Both the position numbers and the translations under genes were made by a program. Positions 1 through 11,008 of a stretch of DNA of 64,000 nucleotides are shown here, one piece after another. Position 1 is the stretch's first letter; each line of letters starts with the position of its first letter. The notes under the pieces were generated by a model. That model had not been told where the DNA came from. It did not search any database and worked only from the letters and a program-made list of their open reading frames with translations. The stretch is from Gonocerus acuteangulatus. Lineage: Eukaryota; Arthropoda; Insecta; Hemiptera; Coreidae. Location of the stretch: assembly GCA_946811695.1 (NCBI GenBank), contig OX328128.1, positions 80,268,640-80,332,639 on the forward strand, written 5' to 3'.

Positions 1-42
<42 letters not shown>

Positions 43-880
43 CTGTTCGCTCATTTCTGGCTTCCCTGATGGTCCGATTTTGATGAAATTTTGTACAAAA
101 ATCCGTCGTCCAATTTGAAAGGTCAAGTTCGTTAACCAGCAAAATCCGCCCACTGGAAGATGGTGTTTGGGGCGAAATTCGCGCAGAAAAAATCGTAACG
201 CTTACATTTTTGAGTTCATAAGCTTGTAAGTACTCGTTTTATAGGCTTCTTGGGCTAGGAAAACGAATGAAACCATTTTCAAGGCGATAGCTTTAACCGT
301 TTTCGAGAAAATTGGAAAAATAGTTTTTGAATACCGTTTTTGGTTTGGGTACTTAGAATCATGGGATTCAGTTGAAAAATTTTCTGCGTGTTCTACTTTG
401 ATTAAAACTAATATGTTGAAATTTATGTTACGTTTGGAGTTAAGGAAGGGTTAGAATAAAATATTTTATTAACAGACATAAAAAGTTTTGGTAACTTTGT
501 ATACTTTTCCTAATATCTCGAAAAAGGTTGAAATTCTTGGTAAACGGAAGAATACCATTAGAAAGCTTACTAAATTCTCTAAAAAAAAGGTTCTAATGAA
601 AGTTTTGATTAGACGATGTCAATCGGAGAAATAAGTGCTTAAAACTTTAAAGTAATTGATTTCGCTTATTCGAACTGTTCTTTTTGTCTGTTTTTATTCC
701 TTGTTATTTTTTAACTGCTTGTAGTTGGATAATGTATTTGATAATAAATCAGGTTAAGAAAAATAAGAAAAACAATTTAATCTTAGAGATATGGATTTCC
801 AAGATAGCTTTTCAAATGCCTAGCGGGGTCCTTCCTAGGGCTGGATACCCTGGATGGGTATCCAGGTAAGATCGTAAATA
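1..880 (+). repeat. Dispersed non-coding repeat family R1, long copy after (AT)n
   Basis: An (AT)n tract (1-38) runs into TTTGTCTGTTCGCTC..., followed by a conserved body (GGTCAAGTTCGTTAACCAGC; AATATCTCGAAAAAGG; AATCGGAGAAATAAGTGC; AAATCAGGTTAAGAA). Recurs reversed at 8225-8790, 18640-19150, 22590-22760, 22980-24082 and 50085-50300. No protein is encoded; class unknown. Confidence 0.75.
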
Positions 881-1350
881 AGACCTTTCTTGAAAGTAAA
901 GATGGAACCGTCAACGTTGGTCCTCCTCTGCCTCCCGGCACTTTCATTGTTGACGAAGGCTACCAATGAGTAGCCAAAACGTCCTAAATATAGATTTTTT
1001 AACAAAAAAAGGATTGAGGTTTCTTTAGCCGAATCCCAGCCATTCCATCTTTACTTATCACCTCGACGGCTAACTATCTAATCTTCATGATTTCTAGAAA
1101 TGTGGACCCAAAATAATAACAGCTTCTATTTTAATCATTTTAAATGAGTCTAGAGATAAGATCGGAACCGCGCTAAGATGATGCAGTTCCTGCGAGTTGG
1201 ACTTTTTTTCTACATTTTATTCAAAAAGCTGAAAAGAAATATTTATTTTTATAAATGTTTCCTTAAATATTAAGTAAATATTTACTTAAAACAATAAAAA
1301 AAATAACTTCCACGAATATAAAAAAACATCCTAAAACAGTAAATAAATAA
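880..1350. other. No gene; R2 terminus and unique AT-rich sequence
   Basis: A GC-richer patch (TCCTCCTCTGCCTCCCGGCA) near 920 and the R2 terminus near 1165-1210 (GAACCGCGCTAAGATGATGC). No coding frame supported. Confidence 0.6.
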
Positions 1351-1353
1351 AAT

Positions 1354-1772
1354 ACACAATTATTTTGAATTTATTAATTCAGATAACTAATACTGGGTCT
1401 AGGAGGTGGCCATTAATGAACCCCAACCATACAATAACCTCGAAAATTATTATTTTTACCGAGATCACGCATTTGAACACATTTTTACAGGTACTTATAC
1501 TTAAAAAACAAATGCTTTACCTTGAATTGCTACTGATGGCTACGCTTGTGAAACTCACTGGGATTCTCCTGAGCCCATGCGTGTTTGTTGTGGTAATTAA
1601 ATATCCTATTCCTCATAAATAAGATGTACATAGTCCCGTAAAAAGTTGTTCAAATGCGTGATCTAGGTAAAAATAATAATTTTCGAGGTTAATGTATGGT
1701 TGGGGTTCATGAATGGCCACCTCCTGGACCCAGTATTAGTTTCCTCAATTAATAAATTCAAAATAATTGTGT
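1354..1772. repeat. Foldback element with ~125-bp arms
   Basis: Left 1354-1479 and right 1648-1772 share TACTGGGTC(T/C)AGGAGGTGG, then CCATACAATAACCTCGAAAA and GCGTGATCT in inverse orientation. Spacer of about 170 bases without recognised content. Frames read in the arms are incidental. Confidence 0.8.
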
Positions 1773-2229
1773 TCTTAAATCGTTCACATACTTCAATAAC
1801 ACAGGGTTGTGATACATGAATGGAAAGCTGGTTAAATGACGAAGTTTTTCTGCAACCCGGAAATCTCAGATCCTCCCCATTGAGGAGTAACACTGGAAAG
1901 AAATATCAAGGAAATGTCAGGAAATTTAAAATAGCTTTCTTTTGGTAAGATATACATACTTACATTCATTCATTTTTACGTTTACTATCAACTAGTCTTA
2001 TAGTAAATTTACTCAGCTTTCGATTGGTTTCACTTACTTTCTAGTAGTACTACCTGGGACGGAGCTACAACGACTATTCTTCTAAAAACCACGTTTGTCT
2101 CGATAAAACAATAAAACGACGTTTTCTCCCTTATGTGTGAGAATTCGGAAAATCGTCATAGAACATTTTTTGTTCCCCTAAGGGTCCTCTATTACCTCAC
2201 ATAACATGACTAGACATTTACGGGACACC

Positions 2230-2231
<2 letters not shown>

Positions 2232-2293
<62 letters not shown>
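2232..2293. repeat. (AT)n microsatellite
   Basis: About 60 bases of alternating AT. Similar tracts lie at 1-38, 3867-3907, 9668-9722, 10054-10116, 24089-24222, 33631-33680, 35158-35235, 52701-52779 and 63591-63653. Confidence 0.97.
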
Positions 2294-2297
<4 letters not shown>

Positions 2298-2730
2298 ATA
2301 ATATAAAAAATAAAAATAAATTTAATATAGCCACACGATGATGTGCCAAAATGTTAAAATATAAATAAAAATAAATATTTTTAATAATGTTTATTTGCGT
2401 ACGCCTCTACGTTACGAGCCAATATAATAAAAAATTTATAATATTTAATTTTAAAAACTCTTTATCTCGGGGGTCGGGTTCGAGTCCAGTAAAGTAAAAC
2501 AAAGATAATTTTAAATAATAAAAAACCAAAACAAAAGAAGAAAAAACTCATAGATAAGTTATATCCAGGCATAGATAAACAAGCATTACCTGATATAAAG
2601 CCAGCTCGGTATTAACTGCATAGGACAGGATCTTCTTTAAAACTGTATCTTCTTTTCACTGAACTACACTTATGAGACTGTATATATGAGACCAGCTGTA
2701 CACTGAAATAGAGCTGCCTTAGGAATGACG

Positions 2731-2953
2731 TTCTTTCTTTTAAACTGCACTATATGTGACTGCTTGTAACCGACTGTACTAGAGCTGCATCCGGAGTGGC
2801 GTTCTTTCTTTTAAACTGCACTATATGTGACTGCTTGTAACCGACTGTAATAGAGCTGCATCCGGAGTGGCGTTCTTTCTTTTAAACTGCACTATATGTG
2901 ACTGCTTGTAACTGACTGAACTAGAGCTGCATCCGGAGTGGCGTTCTTTCTTG
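2731..2953 (+). repeat. 71-bp tandem repeat, about 3 copies
   Basis: Unit: GTTCTTTCTTTTAAACTGCA, CTATATGTGACTGCTTGTAA, CCGACTGTACTAGAGCTGCA, TCCGGAGTGGC. The last two copies differ by single bases. Confidence 0.85.
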
Positions 2954-3599
2954 GCGGGAGCGTCATACCGGTCTCCAATGCTACCTGTATCGACTGCTAG
3001 ACAAATATAACAAATAATATTTGCTTATCCCAGCAACGAATCCAACATATCAATGAGCTTTTTTTGGATTTTCCGAATTTTCTGTTTTATTTTTTTTTTT
3101 ATTTAGAACTTTTAATCTTCGATGAAAGTTAATATAAGAAAAATTTATTTGTTTTTTATTTTCCGCAAACCTTGTATTCGTCTTTACCCGCCTTTTTTAC
3201 CTTTAACGGTTATTCGAATTTAGAACTTTTAAATATGTAATGTAAAATAAGACGGCTCAAACTAATTTTGCGGCCAAACGGTTGATCTGAGAAAAAAATG
3301 TCAGAGGCAAAAGTTGTAGCGCTTGATCTAAGCTTTCCAAACATGTCAATTATTTAACGTATTCACCGCGCATGTGCGCTCGGCGCTAGCTGAAATGTTG
3401 ATGTTTGCAGATGACCCCTATTATTATGCACATCATTTTAAAGGGAATTAAAAAAGAAACTCTTTGCTGCAAACCGCTCTTCGATATCTATAAAATCAAA
3501 TGAGTTTCGTGCGATTCAAATTTCATTGTTTTAAATTAAAACGATTTTTTGGAAGCACTTACAGAGGTCGTTTATGAATGTGTGATACATGACTTCGTG

Positions 3600-3736
3600 G
3601 CCTTTATGCCACCTCCTCAGGGGCCACTAAATCCCCATGTGTGGATAGCTCGCCACCCATACTAAGACTCTTAGTATGGATGGCGAGCTATCCACACATG
3701 GGGATTTAGTGGCCCCTGAGGAGGTGGCATAAAGGC
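3600..3736. repeat. Tight hairpin: 68-bp inverted repeat with 1-nt loop, with hammerhead-like core
   Basis: Arms 3600-3667 and 3669-3736 pair with one mismatch (C versus T near 3657). The right arm runs into CTGAGGA...GCGAAACATGTAGGG (3716-3752), a hammerhead-like core like those in the Penelope repeats. This suggests two head-to-head copies of a Penelope-type terminal repeat. Confidence 0.85.
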
Positions 3737-3758
3737 TGCGAAACATGTAGGGTGTGCC
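3711..3758 (+). ncRNA. Hammerhead-ribozyme-like motif
   Basis: CCC - CTGAGGA - G - GTGGC/GCTGC-like stem II - GAAAC - ATGTA - GGG. Same order and short ACATGTA stem III as the Penelope motifs at 47-48 kb, and the same one-base surplus after the CTGANGA core. Stem II contains G-U pairs. Activity unproven. Confidence 0.4.
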
Positions 3759-3858
3759 AAAAATAAAATAGTACATAAAATGGAGTACTATTATTTCGAC
3801 CTGTGCCATCTTTATAAAAAATAAATAAATATACATAAATAAAGGTCAGAAATCGTGG

Positions 3859-3909
<51 letters not shown>

Positions 3910-4307
3910 TACACGTACACAAATTTGAAACAAAAACTTTCTAGTTGCCCATCATCTAAGTCCTTCGCCGATTTCCTCCCTATGAAGGGAGGTAGAAAAC
4001 GCGCTAAAAATAACAGTGCAATAAATATATTAAAAAATAAAGCAACAATTTTGCAAACACAAATGTAAATATAAGCTGAAACTACAACATTGTAGTTCTT
4101 ACAATAATCACAATTGGCTTGTGTTTTTACAATGTCATTTCGATACAAACTTCAAATAGGTCTTTCGAGTGTTTGTATTTCTCTATCATGGCTTCCCCTT
4201 AAGTTGAGAGCGAGAAATAAAGGAGTAGGGCAGAGAGGCACGATGAAAATAAAGGACATGGAGTGCGGGAGGTCCGCCCACGCTATCTGGGTGCTTGAAT
4301 AACTAGG

Positions 4308-5115
4308 CAGATCTAGGGGGCATCGAACCCAAGGAGGCTATTCTCCCGATGTCTACCAAGGAGGTATGTAGGAAATAATAGAGGCTCGAGTAGTGACGTC
4401 ATGCATCTGAAATTGACGTCACTACTTGGAGAATAGTGATGGTACAAGGGGCATCGAACCCAAGGAGGCTATTCTTCCGATGTCTAGCAAGGAGGTATAT
4501 AGGAAATAATAGAGGCTCGAGTAGTGACGTCATCCATCTGAAATTGACGTCACTACTTGGAGAATAGTGATGGTACAAGGGGCATCGAACCCAAGGAGGC
4601 TATTCTCCCAATGTCTACCAAGGAGGTATATAGGAAATAATAGAGGCTCGAGTAGTGACGTCATCCATCTGAAATTGACGTCACTACTTGGAGAATAGTG
4701 ATGGTAAAAGGGGCATCGAACCCAAGGAGGCTATTCTTCCGATGACTACCAAGGAGGTATATAGGAAATAATAGAGGGTCGAGTAGTGACGTCATCCATC
4801 TGAAATTGACGTCACTACTCGGAGAATAGTGATGGTACAAGGGACATCGAACCCAAGGAAGCTATTCTCCCGATGTCTACCAAGGAGGTAAATAGGCAAT
4901 GACAGAGGCTCGATAGTGACGTCATCCATTCGGTAGTTCCGTCACTACTCAGAGGGTTATCACGGTACTAGGAGTACCGAAACCACGGAGGCTATTCTCC
5001 GGATGTCTACCAAGGAGGAATATAGAAAATAATAGAGGGTCGAGTAGTGACGTCATCCATCTGGACGTTACTTCTCTACTCGGAAGGCTGCCATGGTACT
5101 AGTGACATCGATCCC
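4308..5115 (+). repeat. 131-bp tandem repeat, about 6 copies, with paired TGACGTCA octamers
   Basis: Unit landmarks (CATCGAACCCAAGGAGGCTA) fall at 4321, 4452, 4583, 4714 and 4845; the next two are diverged. Each intact unit holds AGTAGTGACGTCA and TGACGTCACTACT about 20 bases apart: an inverted pair, each containing the palindromic CRE octamer. The last two units are degenerate. Confidence 0.9.
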
Positions 5116-5129
5116 AAGAAGGATAGGAA

Positions 5130-5660
5130 ATATTTGGGGGGGGGGGAGGCTGATAGCACTTAGAAGGTATGGAATATGAACAATCTAGTACCTGGAATTG
5201 TTAACCAACTTAAACGCTGTTACACCCAAAAAAAACATTATTTTTCTGAACAAAGTGATCTTTAATTTATTTTTAAGCTTTTTAGGACACATTTTTACCG
5301 ATTAAATCAAAATTTCGGGTGGGGGGGGGGGGTGAAATCGTGTTAAGTGGAAGGTGACTATTCAAAAGCATACTAAATTCTCAATAAAAAAGGCATGGGC
5401 GTATATAGAAAATAATTTCGGAGGGGGCTGGGAAAATTTCGGGGGGGGGGCTGAGACCATTTCTGGTGTATGGAATACTAACAATTTAGATCTTGGAAGA
5501 GTTTTAGCCAACTTAAACGCTATTACACCCAAAATAGAATATGTTTTATGAACTAAATGATCTTATTTAATTTATTTGTAAGGGTTTTATGAATTTTTTC
5601 CGACCTAATCGAAATTTCGGGGGGGGGGCTGCAGCCCCTCAGCCCCCCCTTATATACTCC
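5130..5660 (+). repeat. G-run-rich degenerate repeat
   Basis: Three units of about 150-180 bp share AATTTCGG followed by a run of 9-13 G, plus AACTTAAACGCT(G/A)TTACACCCAAAA. G-runs lie at about 5137, 5321, 5441 and 5619. Short chance frames (for example 5354-5551) arise from it. Non-coding. Confidence 0.6.
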
Positions 5661-5830
5661 CATGAAAAAGGTCCCGAAGCAATTTTCAATGGGGCGATGA
5701 AGATCGGAGAAATAAGTGCTTAAAACATCGAAAGTGTTAACGGGGTTTTGTCTTTGATAAACTCACTATTTAGTTGTTTTTTTTCGTTTTAAATTCCGTT
5801 TAACAGTAAAAACAGTATTTTAGTAAAAGA

Positions 5831-6731
5831 AGGCAAGAAAATGAGGAACAAGTGTTTTCCTAGAGCGAATTTGGAGAAGGCGAGAAAATGAGGAACAAGT
5901 GTTTTCCTAGAGCGAATTTGGAGAAGGCGAGAAAATGAGGAACAAGTGTTTTCCTAGAGCGAATTTGGAGAAGGCGAGAAAATGAGGAACAAGTGTTTTC
6001 CTAGAGCGAATTTGGAGAAGGCGAGAAAATGAGGAACAAGTGTTTTCCTAGAGCGAATTTGGAGAAGGCGAGAAAATGAGGAACAAGTGTTTTCCTAGAG
6101 CGAATTTGGAGAAGGCGAGAAAATGAGGAACAAGTGTTTTCCTAGAGCGAATTTGGAGAAGGCGAGAAAATGAGGAACAAGTGTTTTCCTAGAGCGAATT
6201 TGGAGAAGGCGAGAAAATGAGGAACAAGTGTTTTCCTAGAGCGAATTTGGAGAAGGCGAGAAAATGAGGAACAAGTGTTTTCCTAGAGCGAATTTGGAGA
6301 AGGCGAGAAAATGAGGAACAAGTGTTTTCCTAGAGCGAATTTGGAGAAGGCGAGAAAATGAGGAACAAGTGTTTTCCTAAAGCGAGTTTGGAGAAGGCGA
6401 GAAAATGAGGAACAAGTGTTTTCCTAAAGCGAATTTGGAGAAGGCGAGAAAATGAGGAACAAGTGTTTTCCTAAAGCGAATTTGGAGAAGGCGAGAAAAT
6501 GAGGAACAAGTGTTTTCCTAGAGCGAATTTGGAGAAGGCGAGAAAATGAGGAACAAGTGTTTTCCTAAAGCGAATTTGGAGAAGGCGAGAAAATGAGGAA
6601 CAAGTGTTTTCCTAGAGCGAATTTGGAGAAGGCGAGAAAATGAGGAACAAGTGTTTTCCTAAAGCGAATTTGGAGAAGGCGAGAAAATGAGGAACAAGTG
6701 TTTTCCTAGAGCGAATTTGGAGAAGGCGAGA
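5831..6731 (+). repeat. 47-bp tandem repeat, about 19 copies
   Basis: Unit GCGAGAAAATGAGGAACAAG, TGTTTTCCTAGAGCGAATTT, GGAGAAG. Copies are nearly identical; most variation is TAGAGC versus TAAAGC in the right third. Confidence 0.95.
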
Positions 6732-6799
6732 GAGGCATTTCCGCTAAGGATACTGTTAGTTTCCTGTTGTGGCGCTTCTTTCAGATTTTATTTTTTATA

Positions 6800-7228
6800 C
6801 TAGCTGTTACCCAGCGTGCCATGCTACACCTACTTTCTGTCTATGACTCTCCCAGTATCAAGATCTACTTGATACCTAGTTGTCTATACCCAGCTACGAA
6901 AATCGGTCAAACGATGTGAATTGGTTTTAGTTCATAATGATACCCGGCAGAGGCCAGGACAACAGCACTTCATCTAACAGCCGATAGAGGCCAGTCGTTG
7001 TAGATTCAAAATGGCCGTCAGTTATTCGTCAGTTCAGTGTAGCCAATTTTTCTTGAACAAAACTTTTGACCTTTTGACTAAATTTTGAAATTTGACTACT
7101 TTGACATAGCCTATGAGATTTAACCTGTGTGCCAAGTGTGGTCAATATCGGTCATACGGTGTAGATTTGTATAAGGAACAAACAAAGAAATAAACAGACA
7201 GACACGTGATTTTTATATATATAGATTT
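6800..7228 (+). repeat. Dispersed repeat R3 (CTAGCTG...CAGACAGACACGTGATT), full-length copy
   Basis: Begins ACTAGCTGTTACCCAGCGTG, contains CGGTCAAACGATGTGAATTG and GTGTGCCAAGTGTGGTCAA, and ends AACAGACAGACACGTGATTT then TATATATAG. Partial relatives start CTAGC(C/T)GAATACCCGTGC at 10860 and 18419. A non-coding dispersed repeat of a type common in invertebrates. Confidence 0.6.
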
Positions 7229-8075
7229 TTCACGGAAGATCACAGGGTATATGAACGGAAACGCGCTAAAATGACGCAGTTCCTGAACTTTTTACTTTTC
7301 TGTCAACCTTAGTAACGCTATAATCATAGACGCAGAAAGTATGCCAATAAATAAATTGAACTTTGCCAAGATTGTTTTCCTTTAAATTAAAGTGCCGGAT
7401 GCAGATAAAGATCATTTATCACCAGGACTCAAGGAACTTATTGTTATTAATTGTGGTTTTAGGATGAGACAATAAGGAGGTCGTGATGTTAGGAGATGGT
7501 TCGGTGTGAAGACAAATAGAGAAAAAGGACGACCTAGAGGTGTCTGAGCTTGATGCGCGAATCGTGTTTATGTTGCAAGCACGCAACACGATTATATATC
7601 GGTCTGCGCACTGGACACCGCGCACCGGGCACGACCTAACTCAACATTTAGCATGATCATTAACATAGTGTGGATATATTTAAAACTATTTTCAGCCCAT
7701 CCCGAAGGATTGGACTTCAAGAGGTAGCACTAATCAAAGATTTCTTAAAAAAAATGCTTCGTCGTCGATGTTTGGCTTGAGGAGTTTGACGCGGGGACAG
7801 GAAGCTCGGTAGTGCGTTGAACTGTTTGTCGGGTATTTTTGCGTGCATTCGAAAAGTCCCACCTCAACTTTTCTGTATTTTCGGATTTTTTTCTTTAGTT
7901 TTTGGTTCTCCTTGTCGAGGCAATTCATTTGATGCCCCACATTATGGGCTTCTGAAGGCACAACAAGTACAAAAGTCCGTCTCGCAGGGACTGCATCATC
8001 TTAGCGCGGTTCCGTTCGTATCCCTAGTCTAATTTAGAAAGATTAAAATAGAAGCAGTTATTATTTTGGTTCCAC
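7228..8075. repeat. Element with R2-type ends in inverted orientation
   Basis: The left end (ACGGAAACGCGCTAAAATGA, then CGCAGTTCCTG) and right end (GGGACTGCATCATCTTAGCG, then CGGTTCCGTTCG) are inverted copies of a repeated terminus R2. Single R2 termini also occur at 1140-1210, 17917-18030, 20890-20990 and 60437-60560. The interior (7300-7960) has no recognisable coding content. A MITE-like DNA element is likely. Confidence 0.5.
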
Positions 8076-8224
8076 CTGTATTTTTTTTTTTAAATTAATT
8101 ATTATAATGGCGTGTCAACCCTTAAGGTCACTAACGCCATTCCTGTGTGTAGTAAAGTCTTGAAAGGTTATGATTTACAATCTTACCTGGAAGGGTCGGC
8201 TACACTAGAAACGGACCCGCTAGT

Positions 8225-8790
8225 GACAAGGTTTTGGAATCTTGGAAATCTATATTTCTAACAATAAATTGTTTTTGTTATTTTACTTAACCAGTTTTAT
8301 TGTCAAATACATTATCCAACTATAAGCAATTAAAAAGTAACAGGGAATAAAACAGACAAAAAGAACCATTCGAATAAACGAAATCAATTAATTTAAAGTT
8401 TTAAGCACTTATTTCTCCGATTGACATCGCCTAATTAAAACTTTCTTCAGAACCTTTTTTGTAGAGCATTTAGTAAGCTTTCGAATGGTAATCTTCCGCT
8501 TCATAAGATTGTCAACGGTTTTCGAGATACTAACGAAAGTATACAAAGTTACCAAAACCTTTTTGTCTGTTAATAAAATATTTTATTCTAACCCTTCCTT
8601 TACTCTAAACGTAACAAAAATTTCAACATATTAGTGTTGATGAAATTCGAACATGCAGAAAATGTTTCAACTGTATCCCATAATTCTAAGTACCAAAATC
8701 AAAGACAAACAACCCTCCCTAGGAAGGACGCTAGGCAGTTGAAAAGCTACATCTTGGAAATCCATATTTCTAACATTAAATTGTTTTTCT
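8225..8790 (-). repeat. Dispersed repeat family R1, reversed copy
   Basis: Contains the R1 signatures in reverse (AAGCACTTATTTCTCCGATT; TTTCGAGATACTAACG; ACCCTTCCTTTACTC). The end at 8168-8225 (AATCTTACCTGGAAGGGTC) corresponds to the far end of the copy at 1-880. Confidence 0.75.
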
Positions 8791-9462
8791 TATTTTTCTT
8801 AACCTGTTTTATTTTCAAATACATTAGAGAGAGAAGAAACCCAAAGTTTTATAGATTTATTTTCTAATCCAAGTTTTATTATTTTTATTTACCTAAAATT
8901 AACAACCATTATTATTAACTAAGAATAATTGGACGTTTGCCAAGTTTTATTGGCATCGTAATGATGGATTAAAAACATACAGTAGTTCATTCATTTTCGA
9001 TTCTGAGTACTTTTTTGTTGTCGATTGAAAATTCATAAGTGCTAAACGGAAAAAGAAAATTATTCGTTCAGAATTTATAAAGAAAAATGCAATTTCAAAC
9101 CTTGTAATGCCTCGATTTTCTCGTAAGCAATTACCAACAAATTTCTCAGTGAATATTTCAAAAGGTCGAATGCTCTGAATAAAATTTCTCGCCCCTGAGA
9201 TAATTACAATGTATAATGGATGTTGTAAATATATTCACGATTTTACATAATTCTACATAAAGCCACAAGAACCATGAAATATTTCTTAGTGCTTTAGTTT
9301 TCGATGATCTAAGATAGTTCATATCCTGAGAGCTATGAATGCCACCAACATACACAGGCTGACCTCATAACACAATCCGGAAGTCCCGACCAGAAAAAGT
9401 TTCAGAACAACGAAAATAACGGTGGTTCAAAAATTTATTTATATATATATATACTCTTATAT

Positions 9463-9666
9463 TATTATTATTTAAATTTTAACGTCCATTAATATTAACT
9501 ACGAATTTTAGGACGGGCTATCTATAGGTTACCACCCTTTTCTAGCCAGGATAGGGCTGATGCTTTTTCTTTTTTCTAAAGAAAAGCCACCACCCCATAC
9601 AGGGAATCGAACCCACGGCCTTTGGCGCAGAGTAATCACGCCTTAACACTCACGGCCACCGGGCCT

Positions 9667-9668
<2 letters not shown>
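9463..9668 (-). mobile_element. tRNA-derived SINE, family A
   Basis: Reversed copy. The minus strand begins GGCCCGGTGGCCGTGAGTG and has the B box GGGTTCGATTCCC, then the body GGTGGCTTTTCTTTAG...CCTATCCTGGC, ending in a TTAAAATTTAAATAA tail. An (AT)n tract abuts its 5' end at 9668. Confidence 0.8.
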
Positions 9669-9726
<58 letters not shown>

Positions 9727-10052
9727 GAAACATTCAACCAGAATCAGCAAACTATCGAAAATACCAACTTCGACCATTTTAAACTGCGATACTAGAAAAA
9801 TCACTTATTAGCACCAAGATGTAAACTCACGAATATGATTTTTTGGTAATTAAAAACCAGTAAACAGTTTGTTCATAATTTCACCTTAAAATGATTAACA
9901 ATATACATAGAAAGAATATGTAAAATTGTCCTTTTGTAAAGGCGCTGATTTAAGAATCACTATTAAAGCTTTATCTTGCTCTTTTGAAAAGTACCGATTT
10001 TCATATTCGATCGTTGACATGGTAGGGGCGATATATGTACTTTCGTTTGTCA

Positions 10053-10116
<64 letters not shown>
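9668..10116. repeat. (AT)n microsatellites at 9668-9722 and 10054-10116
   Basis: Two tracts, both followed on the right by GAAAGAAACATT; the first begins at the end of a SINE, the second lies in the core of a foldback element. Confidence 0.95.
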
Positions 10117-10120
<4 letters not shown>

Positions 10121-10680
10121 GAAACATTAGTATAAAAAAAAAAAAATAAAACAATAACAAAACGCCAAAGTAAGTAGTATTAGTTCCAAAGTATTAAAGC
10201 CTTCAGCTTTGAGATGTTCATCAGATATTTATAAATATTGAGATAATTCACGTTTAATGTCGTGTTTAGGATTTCGTAAGATTTGGGCGTTATCTGCTGG
10301 ATGTTTCTACACAGGATCTACACAGGATACATATTTCTTTGGAAAGATTTAATGACAAAAAAAAGTACATTTATCGTACCTACCTTGTCGAACTATCGAA
10401 TATGAAAATCAATACTTTTCAAAAGAGCTTTAATAGTGATTCCAAAATCAGCGCCTTTACAAAAGGACAGTTTTACATATTTTTTCTATGTATATTGTTA
10501 ATCTTTTTAAGGTGAAATTATGAACAAACTTTTTACTGTTGTTTAATTACCAAAATATCATATATAAATCACTTATTAGCACCAAGATAAATCACTTATT
10601 AGCACCCAGATGCAAATCTTGGTGCTAATAAGTGATTTTTCTTGTATCGAAGTTTAAAATTGTCAAATGTGGTATATTCC
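9780..10680. repeat. Foldback element with ~260-300-bp arms around an (AT)n core
   Basis: Left arm 9780-10040 (AAATCACTTATTAGCACCAA; GTTCATAATTTCACCTTAAA; TCATATTCGATCG) is repeated in reverse at 10375-10680. The centre holds (AT)n at 10054-10116 and a GAAAGAAACATTAGT block. GAAAGAAACATT also follows the (AT)n at 9668-9722. Confidence 0.8.
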
Positions 10681-11008
10681 ATTGTTTGCTGATTATGATT
10701 GACTAACTGTATAATTATTTACACTTAACTTAAACTAACGAATGTGATGCATTCGACATTAACCATTGTACTAATTCTATAGTATTAGTGATATCTACAA
10801 ATCAATGTAACGAATATACCATTTTCGTCGGTTAGCCAAGTCGGTTTCTGATATAAAAAACTAGCCGAATACCCGTGCTTCGTCACGGCAGAAAAGTAGT
10901 TATTTAATTGCGTTAAATAATGTTTCATTAAAATTACGTTACTATACAATTCTGTGCAGTTTATTATAGCACGGTTCCCGTCATACTATATGTTATACAT
11001 CAATTGTT

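Larger units (their letters stand above)
1773..3599. other. No gene recognised
   Basis: Unique AT-rich sequence, an (AT)n tract, a possible tRNA-like B box (GTCGGGTTCGAGTCC at 2471), the 71-bp repeats and a T-rich stretch. No conserved frame seen. Confidence 0.6.
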
